In this document: positions 42,550 through 50,789 of the stretch, piece after piece
Layout of the letters: each line of letters starts with the position of its first letter
Numbering within the stretch: position 1 is the first letter of the stretch
DNA from: CAVQXR01 sp046330455
GTDB taxonomy: Bacteria > Actinomycetota > Thermoleophilia > Gaiellales > Gaiellaceae
DNA: 64,000 nucleotides
Direction: 5' to 3'
Assembly (NCBI GenBank): GCA_046330455.1
Contig: JAXLSU010000003.1
Coordinates: 62,001-126,000, forward strand
Translations under genes and position numbers: made by a program
The notes under the pieces: generated by a model
What the model was told of the DNA's origin: nothing
What the model saw: the letters and a program-made list of their open reading frames with translations, nothing else
The model's database searches: none

Positions 42550-43038
42550 ATGCAGGAGATGGTCGTCTACGGAGTGAGCTTCGACATGGTCGGCAAGCAG
42601 CCGATCGTGCTTCTCAAGACCGCCGAGGGAAACAAGTTCCTGCCGATCTGGATCGGACATCCGGAGGCGGCCGCGATCCTGATGAAGCTGCAGGGAGCGA
42701 GCACTCCCCGGCCGATGACGCACGACCTGCTGACCGAGATCCTCGGCCAGATGAACGCGAAGCTCGAGAAGATCGCGGTGACCGAGCTGCGTGACAACAC
42801 GTTCTTCGCCGAGATCACCCTGACGATCAACGGCTCGAAGCTACAGATCGACTCACGCCCGAGCGACGCGATCGCGCTCGCCGTCCGCGCCGGTGCCCCG
42901 ATCTTCGCGGCCGACGCGGTGATCGAGGAGAGCGCGATCGAGTTCGAGCACGAGGACGTGAACGAGGACGAGATCGTCGACGAGTTCAAGAAGTTCCTCG
43001 AGGACGTGAGCCCCGAGGACTTCGCAACCGGCTCCTAG
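42550..43038 (+). CDS. Bifunctional nuclease (BFN, DUF151) family protein
   Basis: The 162 aa have the BFN/DUF151 core, with KFLPIWIGHPEAAAI near residue 25, TPRPMTHDLL and DSRPSDAIALAVR. The family includes plant BFN and mycobacterial proteins with nuclease activity. The C-terminal tail is acidic (EDVNEDEIVDEFKKFLED). ATG 42550 has CCGGAGC upstream, and a TACCAT hexamer lies at 42530-42535. It follows tRNA-Ile by 110 bases, in which I see nothing else. Confidence 0.82.
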   Translation: MQEMVVYGVSFDMVGKQPIVLLKTAEGNKFLPIWIGHPEAAAILMKLQGASTPRPMTHDLLTEILGQMNAKLEKIAVTELRDNTFFAEITLTINGSKLQIDSRPSDAIALAVRAGAPIFAADAVIEESAIEFEHEDVNEDEIVDEFKKFLEDVSPEDFATGS

Positions 43039-43039
43039 C

Positions 43040-43348
43040 CTAGGCCGATGGCGGAGCCGCGGAGACGGCCGCCGCGGCCTCCCGCTTCGAGATCTCGACC
43101 AGCTTCCGAAACAGCTCGCGCACTCCGTCGTCGGAGAGCGGGCCCGCGTTCTGCTCGACGAGAGCGGCGAGCAGTGCCTCCTCCCGGGCCGGGTCGACCA
43201 TCGGGTAACCCTGCGTCGCCTTGTGACGGTGGAGGCGCAGGACGAGCTCGAGCCGGCGGTTCGCGGCCTCGAGAATCTCGCGGTCGGCGCGGCTGATCAG
43301 CGCACGCAGCTCGCGGACGACGGGGTCTACTGCCGGCTCGGAGGTCAT
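43040..43348 (-). CDS. Chorismate mutase, AroQ class
   Basis: The 102-aa all-helical protein has the AroQ pattern. Arg and Asp fall in the first helix (VRELRALISRADREILEAANRRLELVLRLHRHKATQG, residues about 11-47). VDPAREEALLAAL and a final helix with LFRKLVEISKRE follow. It would convert chorismate to prephenate for Phe/Tyr synthesis. ATG 43348 fits the usual length. It converges on the BFN gene with one base between. Confidence 0.85.
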   Translation of the reverse strand: MTSEPAVDPVVRELRALISRADREILEAANRRLELVLRLHRHKATQGYPMVDPAREEALLAALVEQNAGPLSDDGVRELFRKLVEISKREAAAAVSAAPPSA

Positions 43349-43380
43349 GCGGCGGGAAGCATAGCCAGCACCCGCAGGCG

Positions 43381-44097
43381 TCACGTCAGTCCGACCGAGA
43401 CGGCGATCGCGAGCCCGTTGTAGGCGCCGTGGGCGATGAACGCTGGCCAGATGCTCTCGTAGCGCATCCGGATCCAGCCGAAGCCGATCCCGAGCACGAG
43501 CAGCGTCGGGATCGCCTCGACGAGGCCGTGGACGAGGCTCCAGAGGACGGCCGTACCGGCGATCGCGAGCGCCGGGCCGAACCGCCGCAGGACAGCGCCG
43601 CCGAGGCCCCGGAAGTACAGCTCCTCGGTGAAAGGGCCGATGACGGCAAAGAGGATCACGTTCAGGACGAACGGCGTGAGGAGCTCCGGATGCCACTGCT
43701 CCGGCGCGAGCCCCTGCTTCTCGCCCGCTTCGAGAACGGGCTCGAGCGCGATACCGACGGCGAAGGCCGCGGCGACCACGCCCGCCGCCTGCAGGAGCGC
43801 ACGGCGGGGGAACGGGTTGAACCCGAGCGCCCGCAGGCGGCCCGGAAGCAGCGTGCCCGCCCCCAGCGCGACGCCGATCAGGATCGCCGACTGGATCACG
43901 CCGCCGACGACCGTGGAGTAGCGATAGATCACCTCGGGCTCGCCACCGTTCCGTCCACCTTCGGCCGCCGGGAGGAACGAGAGCACGACGAGCATCCCGG
44001 TCAGGCTGAGCCAGATGAGGAGCGCGAGGGATTCCCGGGCCCCTCCACGCGCACCGGCTCCGGGAGCGGGCGGTGCGGGCTCACCGGCCACGGTCAC
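43381..44097 (-). CDS. CPBP-family intramembrane metalloprotease (Abi/RCE1-like)
   Basis: The 238-aa membrane protein has about six hydrophobic segments and the CPBP motifs. Motif 1 is TEELYFRG near residue 155, motif 2 WSLVHGLVE and motif 3 AHGAYN. These supply the glutamates and histidines of the RCE1-type active site. The substrate is unknown. GTG 44097 overlaps the HAD gene stop as GTGA. Confidence 0.85.
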   Translation of the reverse strand: MTVAGEPAPPAPGAGARGGARESLALLIWLSLTGMLVVLSFLPAAEGGRNGGEPEVIYRYSTVVGGVIQSAILIGVALGAGTLLPGRLRALGFNPFPRRALLQAAGVVAAAFAVGIALEPVLEAGEKQGLAPEQWHPELLTPFVLNVILFAVIGPFTEELYFRGLGGAVLRRFGPALAIAGTAVLWSLVHGLVEAIPTLLVLGIGFGWIRMRYESIWPAFIAHGAYNGLAIAVSVGLT

Positions 44098-44732
44098 AGC
44101 CCGAGTCTCGCGGGAAGCGTCGCGAGCGGGACCGGCTCGAACGCCATGCCGGCGGCCGCGGCGCCGAGACGGTCGACGTCCTCGTCGCCGATGTGCAGCG
44201 CCCGGCCGGGCTCCGCTCCCAGACGCTCGAGCGCGACCCGGAAGATCCGCGGATCGGGCTTCTCGAAGCCGACGGCCGCAGACGCCACGACAACGGCGAA
44301 GCGGTCGTGGATCCCGGCACGCAGGAGGTGCTCGTCGAGGCTCGTGTCCCAGTTGGCGACGCAGGCGAGCGAGAGCCCGGCCGCGGCGAGGGCGGTGAGC
44401 GCCTCCTCGACCCCGTCGGCGAGCCGGAACGAGATCGCGCCGAGGAAGGCATCCACGAACGAGGCGGCATGAAGCTCCGCCTCGAGCTCCGTAAGGAACA
44501 CGCCGACGCACTCCCGGCGAAGGTCGGCGAGGCCCGCCGCATCGCGGCCGGCCAGCGACCGCGGCCGGTAGAAGGCTGCCTCCGCGTGGAACGCAGCGCG
44601 GACGCGGTCGGGGTCGCGCTCGACACCGCGCTCCGCCAGGGCCGCCTGGAGCGGGCGGATGGGGTCTTCGAGCAACAGGAGCGTGCCGAAGGAGTCGATC
44701 GTGACGGCGTCGAGGTCGCTAGCGGAACGCAT
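44094..44732 (-). CDS. HAD-superfamily hydrolase
   Basis: The 212 aa have HAD motif I as TIDSFGTLLL. The nucleophile Asp is kept but the usual second Asp is Phe, as in dehalogenase-like subgroups. Motif II is ANWDTS, motif III Lys lies in GFEKPDPRIFRVAL and motif IV is HIGDEDVDRLGA. The missing acid/base Asp argues against a standard phosphatase. ATG 44732 overlaps the end of the lipoprotein gene by 14 bases. Confidence 0.8.
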   Translation of the reverse strand: MRSASDLDAVTIDSFGTLLLLEDPIRPLQAALAERGVERDPDRVRAAFHAEAAFYRPRSLAGRDAAGLADLRRECVGVFLTELEAELHAASFVDAFLGAISFRLADGVEEALTALAAAGLSLACVANWDTSLDEHLLRAGIHDRFAVVVASAAVGFEKPDPRIFRVALERLGAEPGRALHIGDEDVDRLGAAAAGMAFEPVPLATLPARLGL

Positions 44733-45627
44733 CCGGGTGCAGAGCGACGGCGAGCTCCTGGATCGCCATCGCGACGTCGGGGCCCGCGGTGGTCACGAGC
44801 TCGAGGGGGATCTCCTGGAAACGCCCTTCCTTCACCGCGGTCAGGTCGCGCGTGTCCTTGCGACGCCTGAGCTCGTCGAGCGTCAGCCGGCTGTCGGAGG
44901 TGACGAGGTACACGTCCGGGTCGGCGGCGGCAAGGGCCTCGGCAGTGATCGGCCCGCTCGAGGGATCGGGTGCGACATTCGACCCGCGGGCGCGGGTGAG
45001 GAGGTCGCCGAAGATCGTGTTGCTGCTCAGGGTGACGAAGAGGCCCGTGTCGACGAAGACGCTGACGGGCTCGACGTCGGCGAGCCGGGCCTGGAGCGCT
45101 GCGAGGTCGCCCCGCAGCGAGGACGCGAGCTTTCGGGCAGCGACGGGCTCGCCGACGAGCGAGCCGAGCTCGAACGTGGCGCGGACGACGTCGTCGGCGG
45201 TTCGCGCCGGCTGAAGGTAGACCGGGGCCCCGGACTCCTCGCTCGCCCGCTCGCGACCGACCGAGTCGACCTCCGGCGTGGCGACGATCAGATCGGGCTC
45301 CAGGCCGGCCACCGCCTCGACGTCCACCTGCCCGTTGGCGCCGATGACGTCGGTTGGATCGGTGCCGTCGGCGAGGATCACGTTCGGGGGCGCGCCGACG
45401 ACCCGCCCGCCGGCCCCGAGCGCATCGATCAGCTCGGCCGGCCCGCGGTCGAGGACGACGATTCGCTCCGGAGCGCGCTCGAGCACGAGTGGCGCCTCCG
45501 CCGCACCCTGCACCGTCACCGGATAGCTCGGCGAGACCTCGCCCGTCGGCTCGGCCCGCTGGCCGCAGGCGGAGAGCCCGGCGAGGGCGCCGAGAGCTGC
45601 GAGGAGGAGAAGGACGGTCCGGATCAT
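44719..45627 (-). CDS. Substrate-binding lipoprotein of BtuF/FhuD type, orphan
   Basis: The 302 aa begin with a lipoprotein signal ending LSACGQ. They form a type III periplasmic-binding fold (PERIVVLDRGPAELIDALGAGGRVVG, residues about 45-72). EALAAADPDVYLVTSD and a C-terminal helix follow. Such proteins bind cobalamin, haem or ferric siderophores for an ABC importer. No permease or ATPase gene is beside it, so the partner must be elsewhere. ATG 45627 is chosen because it begins the signal peptide. Confidence 0.82.
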   Translation of the reverse strand: MIRTVLLLLAALGALAGLSACGQRAEPTGEVSPSYPVTVQGAAEAPLVLERAPERIVVLDRGPAELIDALGAGGRVVGAPPNVILADGTDPTDVIGANGQVDVEAVAGLEPDLIVATPEVDSVGRERASEESGAPVYLQPARTADDVVRATFELGSLVGEPVAARKLASSLRGDLAALQARLADVEPVSVFVDTGLFVTLSSNTIFGDLLTRARGSNVAPDPSSGPITAEALAAADPDVYLVTSDSRLTLDELRRRKDTRDLTAVKEGRFQEIPLELVTTAGPDVAMAIQELAVALHPDAFR

Positions 45628-45677
45628 CGGAGCGAAGGACTGCGGCCACCGGTATCCAATCACGGGCGGGCAGGCCG

Positions 45678-46079
45678 ATGAAGCACTTCACCGTCGAAGA
45701 AGCCGTGAGCGCCCTGAAGGAGGTGAGGCCGCTGGCCGAGCGGATGACGTCGTGCGCGAGAGAGCTCGGCGGCGTCCGCGAGGCGCTCGGACGTCACGAG
45801 CGCGCGATCTCGGGGAACGGCGGGCTCGACCCGGTCGGACACCAGGCGGTGCACGGGCAGGCCGACGACCTGGCCGGTGAGCTCGCGCGGATCCTCGAGC
45901 GCCTCGAGGCGCTCGGCGTGCAGGTGAAAGATCTGGAGAGCGGGCTCGTGGACTTCCCTGCCGTCCACCCGGGAACTGGGGAGACCGTCCTGCTCTGCTG
46001 GCGGGTCGGCGAGGAGGAGCTGCGCTTCTGGCACGGGCGCGACGAGGGCTTCGCCGGCAGGAAGCCGCTCCCGTTCTGA
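45678..46079 (+). CDS. DUF2203 family protein
   Basis: The 133 aa begin KHFTVEEAVSALKEVRPL and end with LCWRVGEEELRFWHGRDEGFAGRKPLP, the DUF2203 pattern. The middle is helical (ILERLEALGVQVKDLESGLVDFPA). No function is known. ATG 45678 follows GGGCAGG. It diverges from the lipoprotein gene by 50 bases. Confidence 0.82.
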   Translation: MKHFTVEEAVSALKEVRPLAERMTSCARELGGVREALGRHERAISGNGGLDPVGHQAVHGQADDLAGELARILERLEALGVQVKDLESGLVDFPAVHPGTGETVLLCWRVGEEELRFWHGRDEGFAGRKPLPF

Positions 46080-46112
46080 CGAACGGTGCTCTGCGGCTGA
46101 TCGCGTCTTCGC

Positions 46113-46118
46113 TACCCT
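46113..46118 (+). promoter_or_regulatory. -10 hexamer of the PBP1A gene
   Basis: TACCCT lies 12 bases before ATG 46131. Unlike most first genes here, this one also has a strong Shine-Dalgarno (AGGAGAGG, 46123-46130). Confidence 0.4.
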
Positions 46119-46130
46119 CGGCAGGAGAGG

Positions 46131-48311
46131 ATGGCCGGCTCGAACGGACAACGCGGGAACGGCCACCTGGGCCCCTTCGAGGCACGCCGCCGTGCGCGTC
46201 GTCGCCGGCGTGAGCGCAAGAAGCGCAGCCGCCTCGGCCGGCGAGGAGTTCTGCTCGCCCTCGTCCTGGCCGCCTTCAGCGGCGTCGGAATCGTCGTCGC
46301 GGGCTCGGTTGCGGCGGTCGACGGGTTCAAGGACAGCTGCGACCTCTCCTACCTCGCCCAGATCGAGATCGGCCAGAACTCGTTCGTCTACGCGGCCGAC
46401 GGGTCGTTCCTCGGGACGATCGAGGCCGAGCGCAACCGCCAGCCGCTCACGATGGACCAGATGGGCGACTGGATCCCGCAGGCGACGGTGGCGGTCGAGG
46501 ACAGACGGTTCTGGGAGCACGGCGCGCTCGACTACCAGGGTCTCGCCAGAGCGGCGCTCGCCAACTTCAAGGCGCAGGACGTCGTCGAGGGCGGGTCGAC
46601 GATCACCCAGCAGCTCGTCCGGAACCTCTACCGACCGGTCGGCTTCGAACGCACCCTGGATCGGAAGCTGAAGGAGGCGTGCCTGTCGCTGAAGCTGTAC
46701 GAGGCCCGCGGCCGTGAGTGGATCCTCGAGACCTATCTGAACCAGGTGTACTACGGCAACCGGGCCTACGGCGTCGAGGCGGCGGCCCAGACGTACTTCT
46801 CGAAGACCTCGGCCGACCTGACGCTGCCCGAGGCGGCGATGATCGCCGGGCTGCCGCAGGCGCCTTCCGCCTACGACCCGTTCCGACGGCAGGAGGAGGC
46901 GTTCGTCCGGCGCAACGACGTGCTCCACGCGATGCTCGTCGCCGGCCAGATCACGAAGGCACAGTACGAGCAGGCCGTCGCCACCCCGATCGAGCTGAAG
47001 CCCGGCCGGCTCTACACCGAGGTGAAGGAGCCGTTCTTCTTCAGCTTCGTCCGCGACCAGCTGATCCGGGAGTACGGAGCCAACTTCGTCCGGACCGGCG
47101 GGCTGAGGATCTACACGACCATCGACCCGCGCTTCCAGCGCTTCGCGAAGCAGGCGATCCGCAACACGCTGAACCTGTCGACCGACCCGGCGTCCGCGAT
47201 CGTCTCGATCAACCCGGCGAACGGCGCGATCCGCGCGATGGTGTCGGTCTCGCCCGGCGGGCGGAACTCGCAGTTCAACCTTGCAGCGCAGGGACGCCGC
47301 CAGGCAGGCTCGTCGTTCAAGACGTTCGTCCTCGCCGAGGCGATCCGGCGGGGGATCAACCCGGACACGACGATCTACGTCTCCGCCCCGTTCCGCTGGC
47401 AGCCAGACCCGCAGAGCGAGCCCTGGGAGCCGCAGACCTTCGACGGCTCCTACTACGGCCCGTCCACGCTGACCGAGGCCACGCTGCGCTCCGACAACTC
47501 GGTCTACGCGCGCCTGACGCTCGATCTCGGGCCCGAGAGCGTCGCGAAGCTCGCCCGCGAGCTCGGCATCCATTCGCCCCTGCAGCCGGTGGCGTCGATC
47601 GGCCTCGGCTCCAACGAGGTGACCGTCCTCGACATGTCCTCCGCATACGCGACGCTGGCGTCGGGCGGCGTCTACCACGAGCCGTTCGCGATCAGGCGGG
47701 TCGAGCTCCCGAACGGCGAGAAGATCTCCGCCTCGGATCTCGGCCGACCCGAGCCCAAGCGGGTCATTCCCGAGGCCGTCGCGTACCACGTGACCCGAAT
47801 CCTCGAGAAGAACGTGCTCGGAGGCACCGGTACGAGAGCGTACTTCGGCCGGCCTGCCGCTGGCAAGACGGGAACGACCGACGACTTCACCGACGCCTGG
47901 TTCGTCGGCTACACGCCGACGCTCTCGACGGCCGTCTGGGTCGGCTATCCGAACGCGAAGGTCGAGATGACGAGCGTCCACGGGATCGCCGTCTCGGGCG
48001 GGTCGTTCCCGGCGATCATCTGGAACCTGTTCGTCTCGCGGGCGCTCGCGGCCACGCCCGTCGCGGACTTCCTACCGCCGGCGCACGAGATGGTGTGGCG
48101 CCCCTGGAAGGGCCAGTACCAGCTCGAGGGAGACACCTCGACGACCGAGACCGACACGACGAAGACGGACACGACCGAGACGAAGCCGGCGACGACCGGG
48201 CCCGCTCCTCCGCCGACGATCACGATTCCGACGGAGCCGACCGAGCCGCCGCCGACCACGGGCCCGACGACCACGGCCCCCCCGGAGCCGCCTCCTCCGC
48301 CCGAGGGCTGA
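46131..48311 (+). CDS. Class A penicillin-binding protein (PBP1A-type)
   Basis: The 726-aa bifunctional peptidoglycan synthase has a basic cytoplasmic head and one transmembrane anchor (about residues 38-62). The GT51 transglycosylase domain follows (AVEDRRFWEHGALDYQG, GGSTITQQLVRNLY, YLNQVYYGNRAYGVEAAA). The transpeptidase has Ser394-x-x-Lys397 (SSFK), SDN near 462 and KTG at 579-581. A C-terminal tail rich in Thr, Pro and Glu extends outside. The GT-C gene follows after three bases. Confidence 0.93.
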   Translation: MAGSNGQRGNGHLGPFEARRRARRRRRERKKRSRLGRRGVLLALVLAAFSGVGIVVAGSVAAVDGFKDSCDLSYLAQIEIGQNSFVYAADGSFLGTIEAERNRQPLTMDQMGDWIPQATVAVEDRRFWEHGALDYQGLARAALANFKAQDVVEGGSTITQQLVRNLYRPVGFERTLDRKLKEACLSLKLYEARGREWILETYLNQVYYGNRAYGVEAAAQTYFSKTSADLTLPEAAMIAGLPQAPSAYDPFRRQEEAFVRRNDVLHAMLVAGQITKAQYEQAVATPIELKPGRLYTEVKEPFFFSFVRDQLIREYGANFVRTGGLRIYTTIDPRFQRFAKQAIRNTLNLSTDPASAIVSINPANGAIRAMVSVSPGGRNSQFNLAAQGRRQAGSSFKTFVLAEAIRRGINPDTTIYVSAPFRWQPDPQSEPWEPQTFDGSYYGPSTLTEATLRSDNSVYARLTLDLGPESVAKLARELGIHSPLQPVASIGLGSNEVTVLDMSSAYATLASGGVYHEPFAIRRVELPNGEKISASDLGRPEPKRVIPEAVAYHVTRILEKNVLGGTGTRAYFGRPAAGKTGTTDDFTDAWFVGYTPTLSTAVWVGYPNAKVEMTSVHGIAVSGGSFPAIIWNLFVSRALAATPVADFLPPAHEMVWRPWKGQYQLEGDTSTTETDTTKTDTTETKPATTGPAPPPTITIPTEPTEPPPTTGPTTTAPPEPPPPPEG

Positions 48312-48314
48312 GCG

Positions 48315-49571
48315 ATGCTCGCCGTGGCGGCGAAGCCCGACCGCTCGCCCGGGGCGGGAAGGATCCGCGACAGCGCCGCCGTCGGAGCCGGGATCGCCTG
48401 TCTCGCGCTCCTCTCGCTGGCCGTCGCTGCCGCCTTTCCGGGCGCGTCTCCGCTCTCCCCCGACCACACGGGCACGGACGGCACCTGGCCCCTCGTCTAC
48501 CTCGGCGCGATCGCCGCGGCCTTCGTTGCCTATCTGGCCGGCCTGCGGGTCCTGCGCTCGCGGAAGGCAAGGCTCGCCCCGGTCGTCGTCGTGGCGGTCG
48601 CGATCCAGCTCGTCCCGCTCGTCGGGCCGGTGCTGCTCTCGACCGACGTGTACACGTACTGGGCCCGGGCCCGGGTAGACACCGCACACGGCGAGAACCC
48701 GTACACGACGGCGCCGAGCAGGTTTCCGGACGATCCGGCCTTCGAGCGGATGGGACGCTCGTGGCGTGACCGCCCGACCGGGTACGGACCGGGCTTCACG
48801 CTCCTCTCCGAGGGTCACGCCGTCGTTGTGGGTGAGTCTCCCGCCGCCGCGGCCTGGTTCTACCGAGCCGTCGCCGCGGCTGCCGTGCTCGCGATCACGG
48901 GCCTGGCGGCGGCGCTGGCCCGGAACGGGCCCTTCGCGGCCGCCTTCGTCGGCTGGAGTCCGCTGCTCGCGGTGCACTTCGCCGGTGGAGGCCACAACGA
49001 CGCGGTGATGATGGCCCTCGTCATGGCGGCGATCTTCCTGGCCGCGCGGGGTCGGCCTGCCGGCGCCGGTGCGGCCTGGGCAGGTGCGATCCTCGTCAAG
49101 TGGGTTCCGGTCGTGTTCCTGCCCCTGCGGATCCTCGAAGCTCGCAGGGCCGGCCGGCGCATCGACCATCTCGGGTTCGCGGTGGCTATCACCGTTATCT
49201 TCGCCGTCGCCTCGTGGCGATACGGAGCCGGCTGGCTGCACTCGTTCGACAACTTCTCGGGCCAGCTCGAGCGCAGCACCTCCGTGAGCCTCAACCGCTG
49301 GCTAACGGAGTTCGGGGTCTCCGAGGCCACGGCCCGCTGGCTGCTCGTCGGCACGTTCGCCCTCGGCTACCTCTGGCTGCTGCGCGAGGCGTGGCGGGGC
49401 CGCGCACGGCTCGGGCTCTGCGGCGGGTTGCTCGTCCTCACGAGCTCGTGGCTCGTGCCCTGGTATGCGATCTGGGCGGTGCCCCTGGCGGCGATCGAGG
49501 AAGACACGACCGCGCAGGTGCTCGCGCTCGGGCTCTCCGGGTACCTGCTGTACGCCGCGGTGCCCGTGTAG
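48315..49571 (+). CDS. GT-C membrane mannosyltransferase (MptB/GT87-like)
   Basis: The 418-aa protein has about eleven transmembrane segments. An early acidic site, LLSTDVYTYWARARV near residue 110, and GGGHNDAVMMAL near residue 230 are hallmarks of polyprenol-phosphate-mannose-dependent GT-C enzymes. It would add mannose to a cell-envelope lipid or glycan on the outer face, using the donor made by the enzyme at 6956-7684. The exact acceptor is unknown. Confidence 0.75.
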   Translation: MLAVAAKPDRSPGAGRIRDSAAVGAGIACLALLSLAVAAAFPGASPLSPDHTGTDGTWPLVYLGAIAAAFVAYLAGLRVLRSRKARLAPVVVVAVAIQLVPLVGPVLLSTDVYTYWARARVDTAHGENPYTTAPSRFPDDPAFERMGRSWRDRPTGYGPGFTLLSEGHAVVVGESPAAAAWFYRAVAAAAVLAITGLAAALARNGPFAAAFVGWSPLLAVHFAGGGHNDAVMMALVMAAIFLAARGRPAGAGAAWAGAILVKWVPVVFLPLRILEARRAGRRIDHLGFAVAITVIFAVASWRYGAGWLHSFDNFSGQLERSTSVSLNRWLTEFGVSEATARWLLVGTFALGYLWLLREAWRGRARLGLCGGLLVLTSSWLVPWYAIWAVPLAAIEEDTTAQVLALGLSGYLLYAAVPV

Positions 49572-49574
49572 ATT
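49569..49574 (+). promoter_or_regulatory. -10 hexamer of moeA
   Basis: TAGATT ends six bases before GTG 49581 and overlaps the stop codon of the GT-C gene. Confidence 0.45.
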
Positions 49575-49580
49575 CCCGGT

Positions 49581-50789
49581 GTGAGCGAGCTGATCACGGT
49601 CGTGGAGGCGCAGCGCCGCATTGTCGAGCGGGTGCGCCGTCTGGACGCCGAGCGGGTGCCGATCGAGCGGGCGTTCGGGCGCGTGCTTGCGGAGCCCGTG
49701 AGCTCACGGACAGACCTGCCGCCCTTTGCGAGCTCGGCGATGGACGGGTTCGCGGTTCGCGCCGCGGACACGAGCGACGCACCCGTGACGCTGACGGTGG
49801 CGGGACGTGCGGCGGCCGGGAGCCCGAGCGGGGTCGTGCTCGAGGCCGGGCAAGCGGTGGAGATCTCGACGGGCGGCGTCGTGCCCGAGGGAGCAGACGC
49901 CGTCGTACCCGTGGAGCTCACCGGCGACGGATCGGAAGGCAGCGTCGTGATCCGGGCTGCGGCCACGCCCGGCGCACACATCCGTCCGCGGGCCGGGGAC
50001 GTGGCGGCGGGGTCGACGCTGCTCGCGCCGGGCACGCTCCTGTCCGCCCCGCAGGTCGGTGCGCTGGCGGCCGCCGGGGTCACGGAGGTGCAGTGCGCCA
50101 AGCGGCCGAGGGTCGGGATCCTCGTCACGGGCAGCGAGCTACGCCGGCCCGGCGATCCGCTCGGGCCTGGTGAGATCTACGAGTCGAACGGGCTGATGCT
50201 GGCGGGTCAGCTCGCCTCTGCGGGAGCGGTCCCGGCGCAGCTCGGTGTCGTGTCGGACGACGCCGATGATCATCGCAATGCGATGGAGAAGGGGCTGCTC
50301 GGCTTCGACATGCTCGTCACCTCCGGGGGCGCCTCGGTCGGGCCGCACGACCTCGTCCGTCAGGTGCTCGCGGCGCTGCGCGTCGAGGAGGTCTTCTGGG
50401 GCGTGGCGATGAAGCCCGGGAAGCCGGTGGCCTTCGGTGTTCGCCGCGACCACGTCGCGTTCAGCCTGCCTGGGAACCCGGTCTCGGCGCTCGTCTGCTT
50501 CGAGGTGCTCGTGCGCACGGCGGTGAACGTCATGCTCGGGATCCCGAGCCCGGAGCCGCGGTACGCCCACGGGACTCTCGGCGCCCCGGTCCGGCGCAGC
50601 GTCGACCGCGAGACCTTCGTGCGCGCCCGGGCAGAGCACGGGGCCGAGGCGGTCGTCCTCGACCCGGTGACCGGTCAGGAGTCACACATGATCGCGGCTG
50701 CGGCCCAGGCCGACGCGCTGGTGCTCGTCCCACGGGGCGAGGGCGAGCTTCCGGCCGGGAGCCCCGTCCGGTTCCTCTCGCTCAGCTGA
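49581..50789 (+). CDS. moeA: Molybdopterin molybdenumtransferase
   Basis: The 402-aa enzyme inserts molybdate into molybdopterin. The N-terminal domain has RTDLPPFASSAMDGFAV and STGGVVPEGADAVVPVE. The MoCF-like domain has VGILVTGSELR, ESNGLMLAG, TSGGASVGPHDLVR and LPGNPVSALVCFE. A C-terminal beta domain ends it. moaC and mog lie 9 kb downstream. It overlaps the convergent M28-like gene by eight bases. Confidence 0.93.
   Translation: MSELITVVEAQRRIVERVRRLDAERVPIERAFGRVLAEPVSSRTDLPPFASSAMDGFAVRAADTSDAPVTLTVAGRAAAGSPSGVVLEAGQAVEISTGGVVPEGADAVVPVELTGDGSEGSVVIRAAATPGAHIRPRAGDVAAGSTLLAPGTLLSAPQVGALAAAGVTEVQCAKRPRVGILVTGSELRRPGDPLGPGEIYESNGLMLAGQLASAGAVPAQLGVVSDDADDHRNAMEKGLLGFDMLVTSGGASVGPHDLVRQVLAALRVEEVFWGVAMKPGKPVAFGVRRDHVAFSLPGNPVSALVCFEVLVRTAVNVMLGIPSPEPRYAHGTLGAPVRRSVDRETFVRARAEHGAEAVVLDPVTGQESHMIAAAAQADALVLVPRGEGELPAGSPVRFLSLS

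Noticed and set aside
44094..44732. This HAD protein as a second trehalose-6-phosphatase
   Set aside because: It lacks the GNHG and GDDRTD features of OtsB and has Phe in place of the second motif I Asp; the dehalogenase-like pattern fits better.
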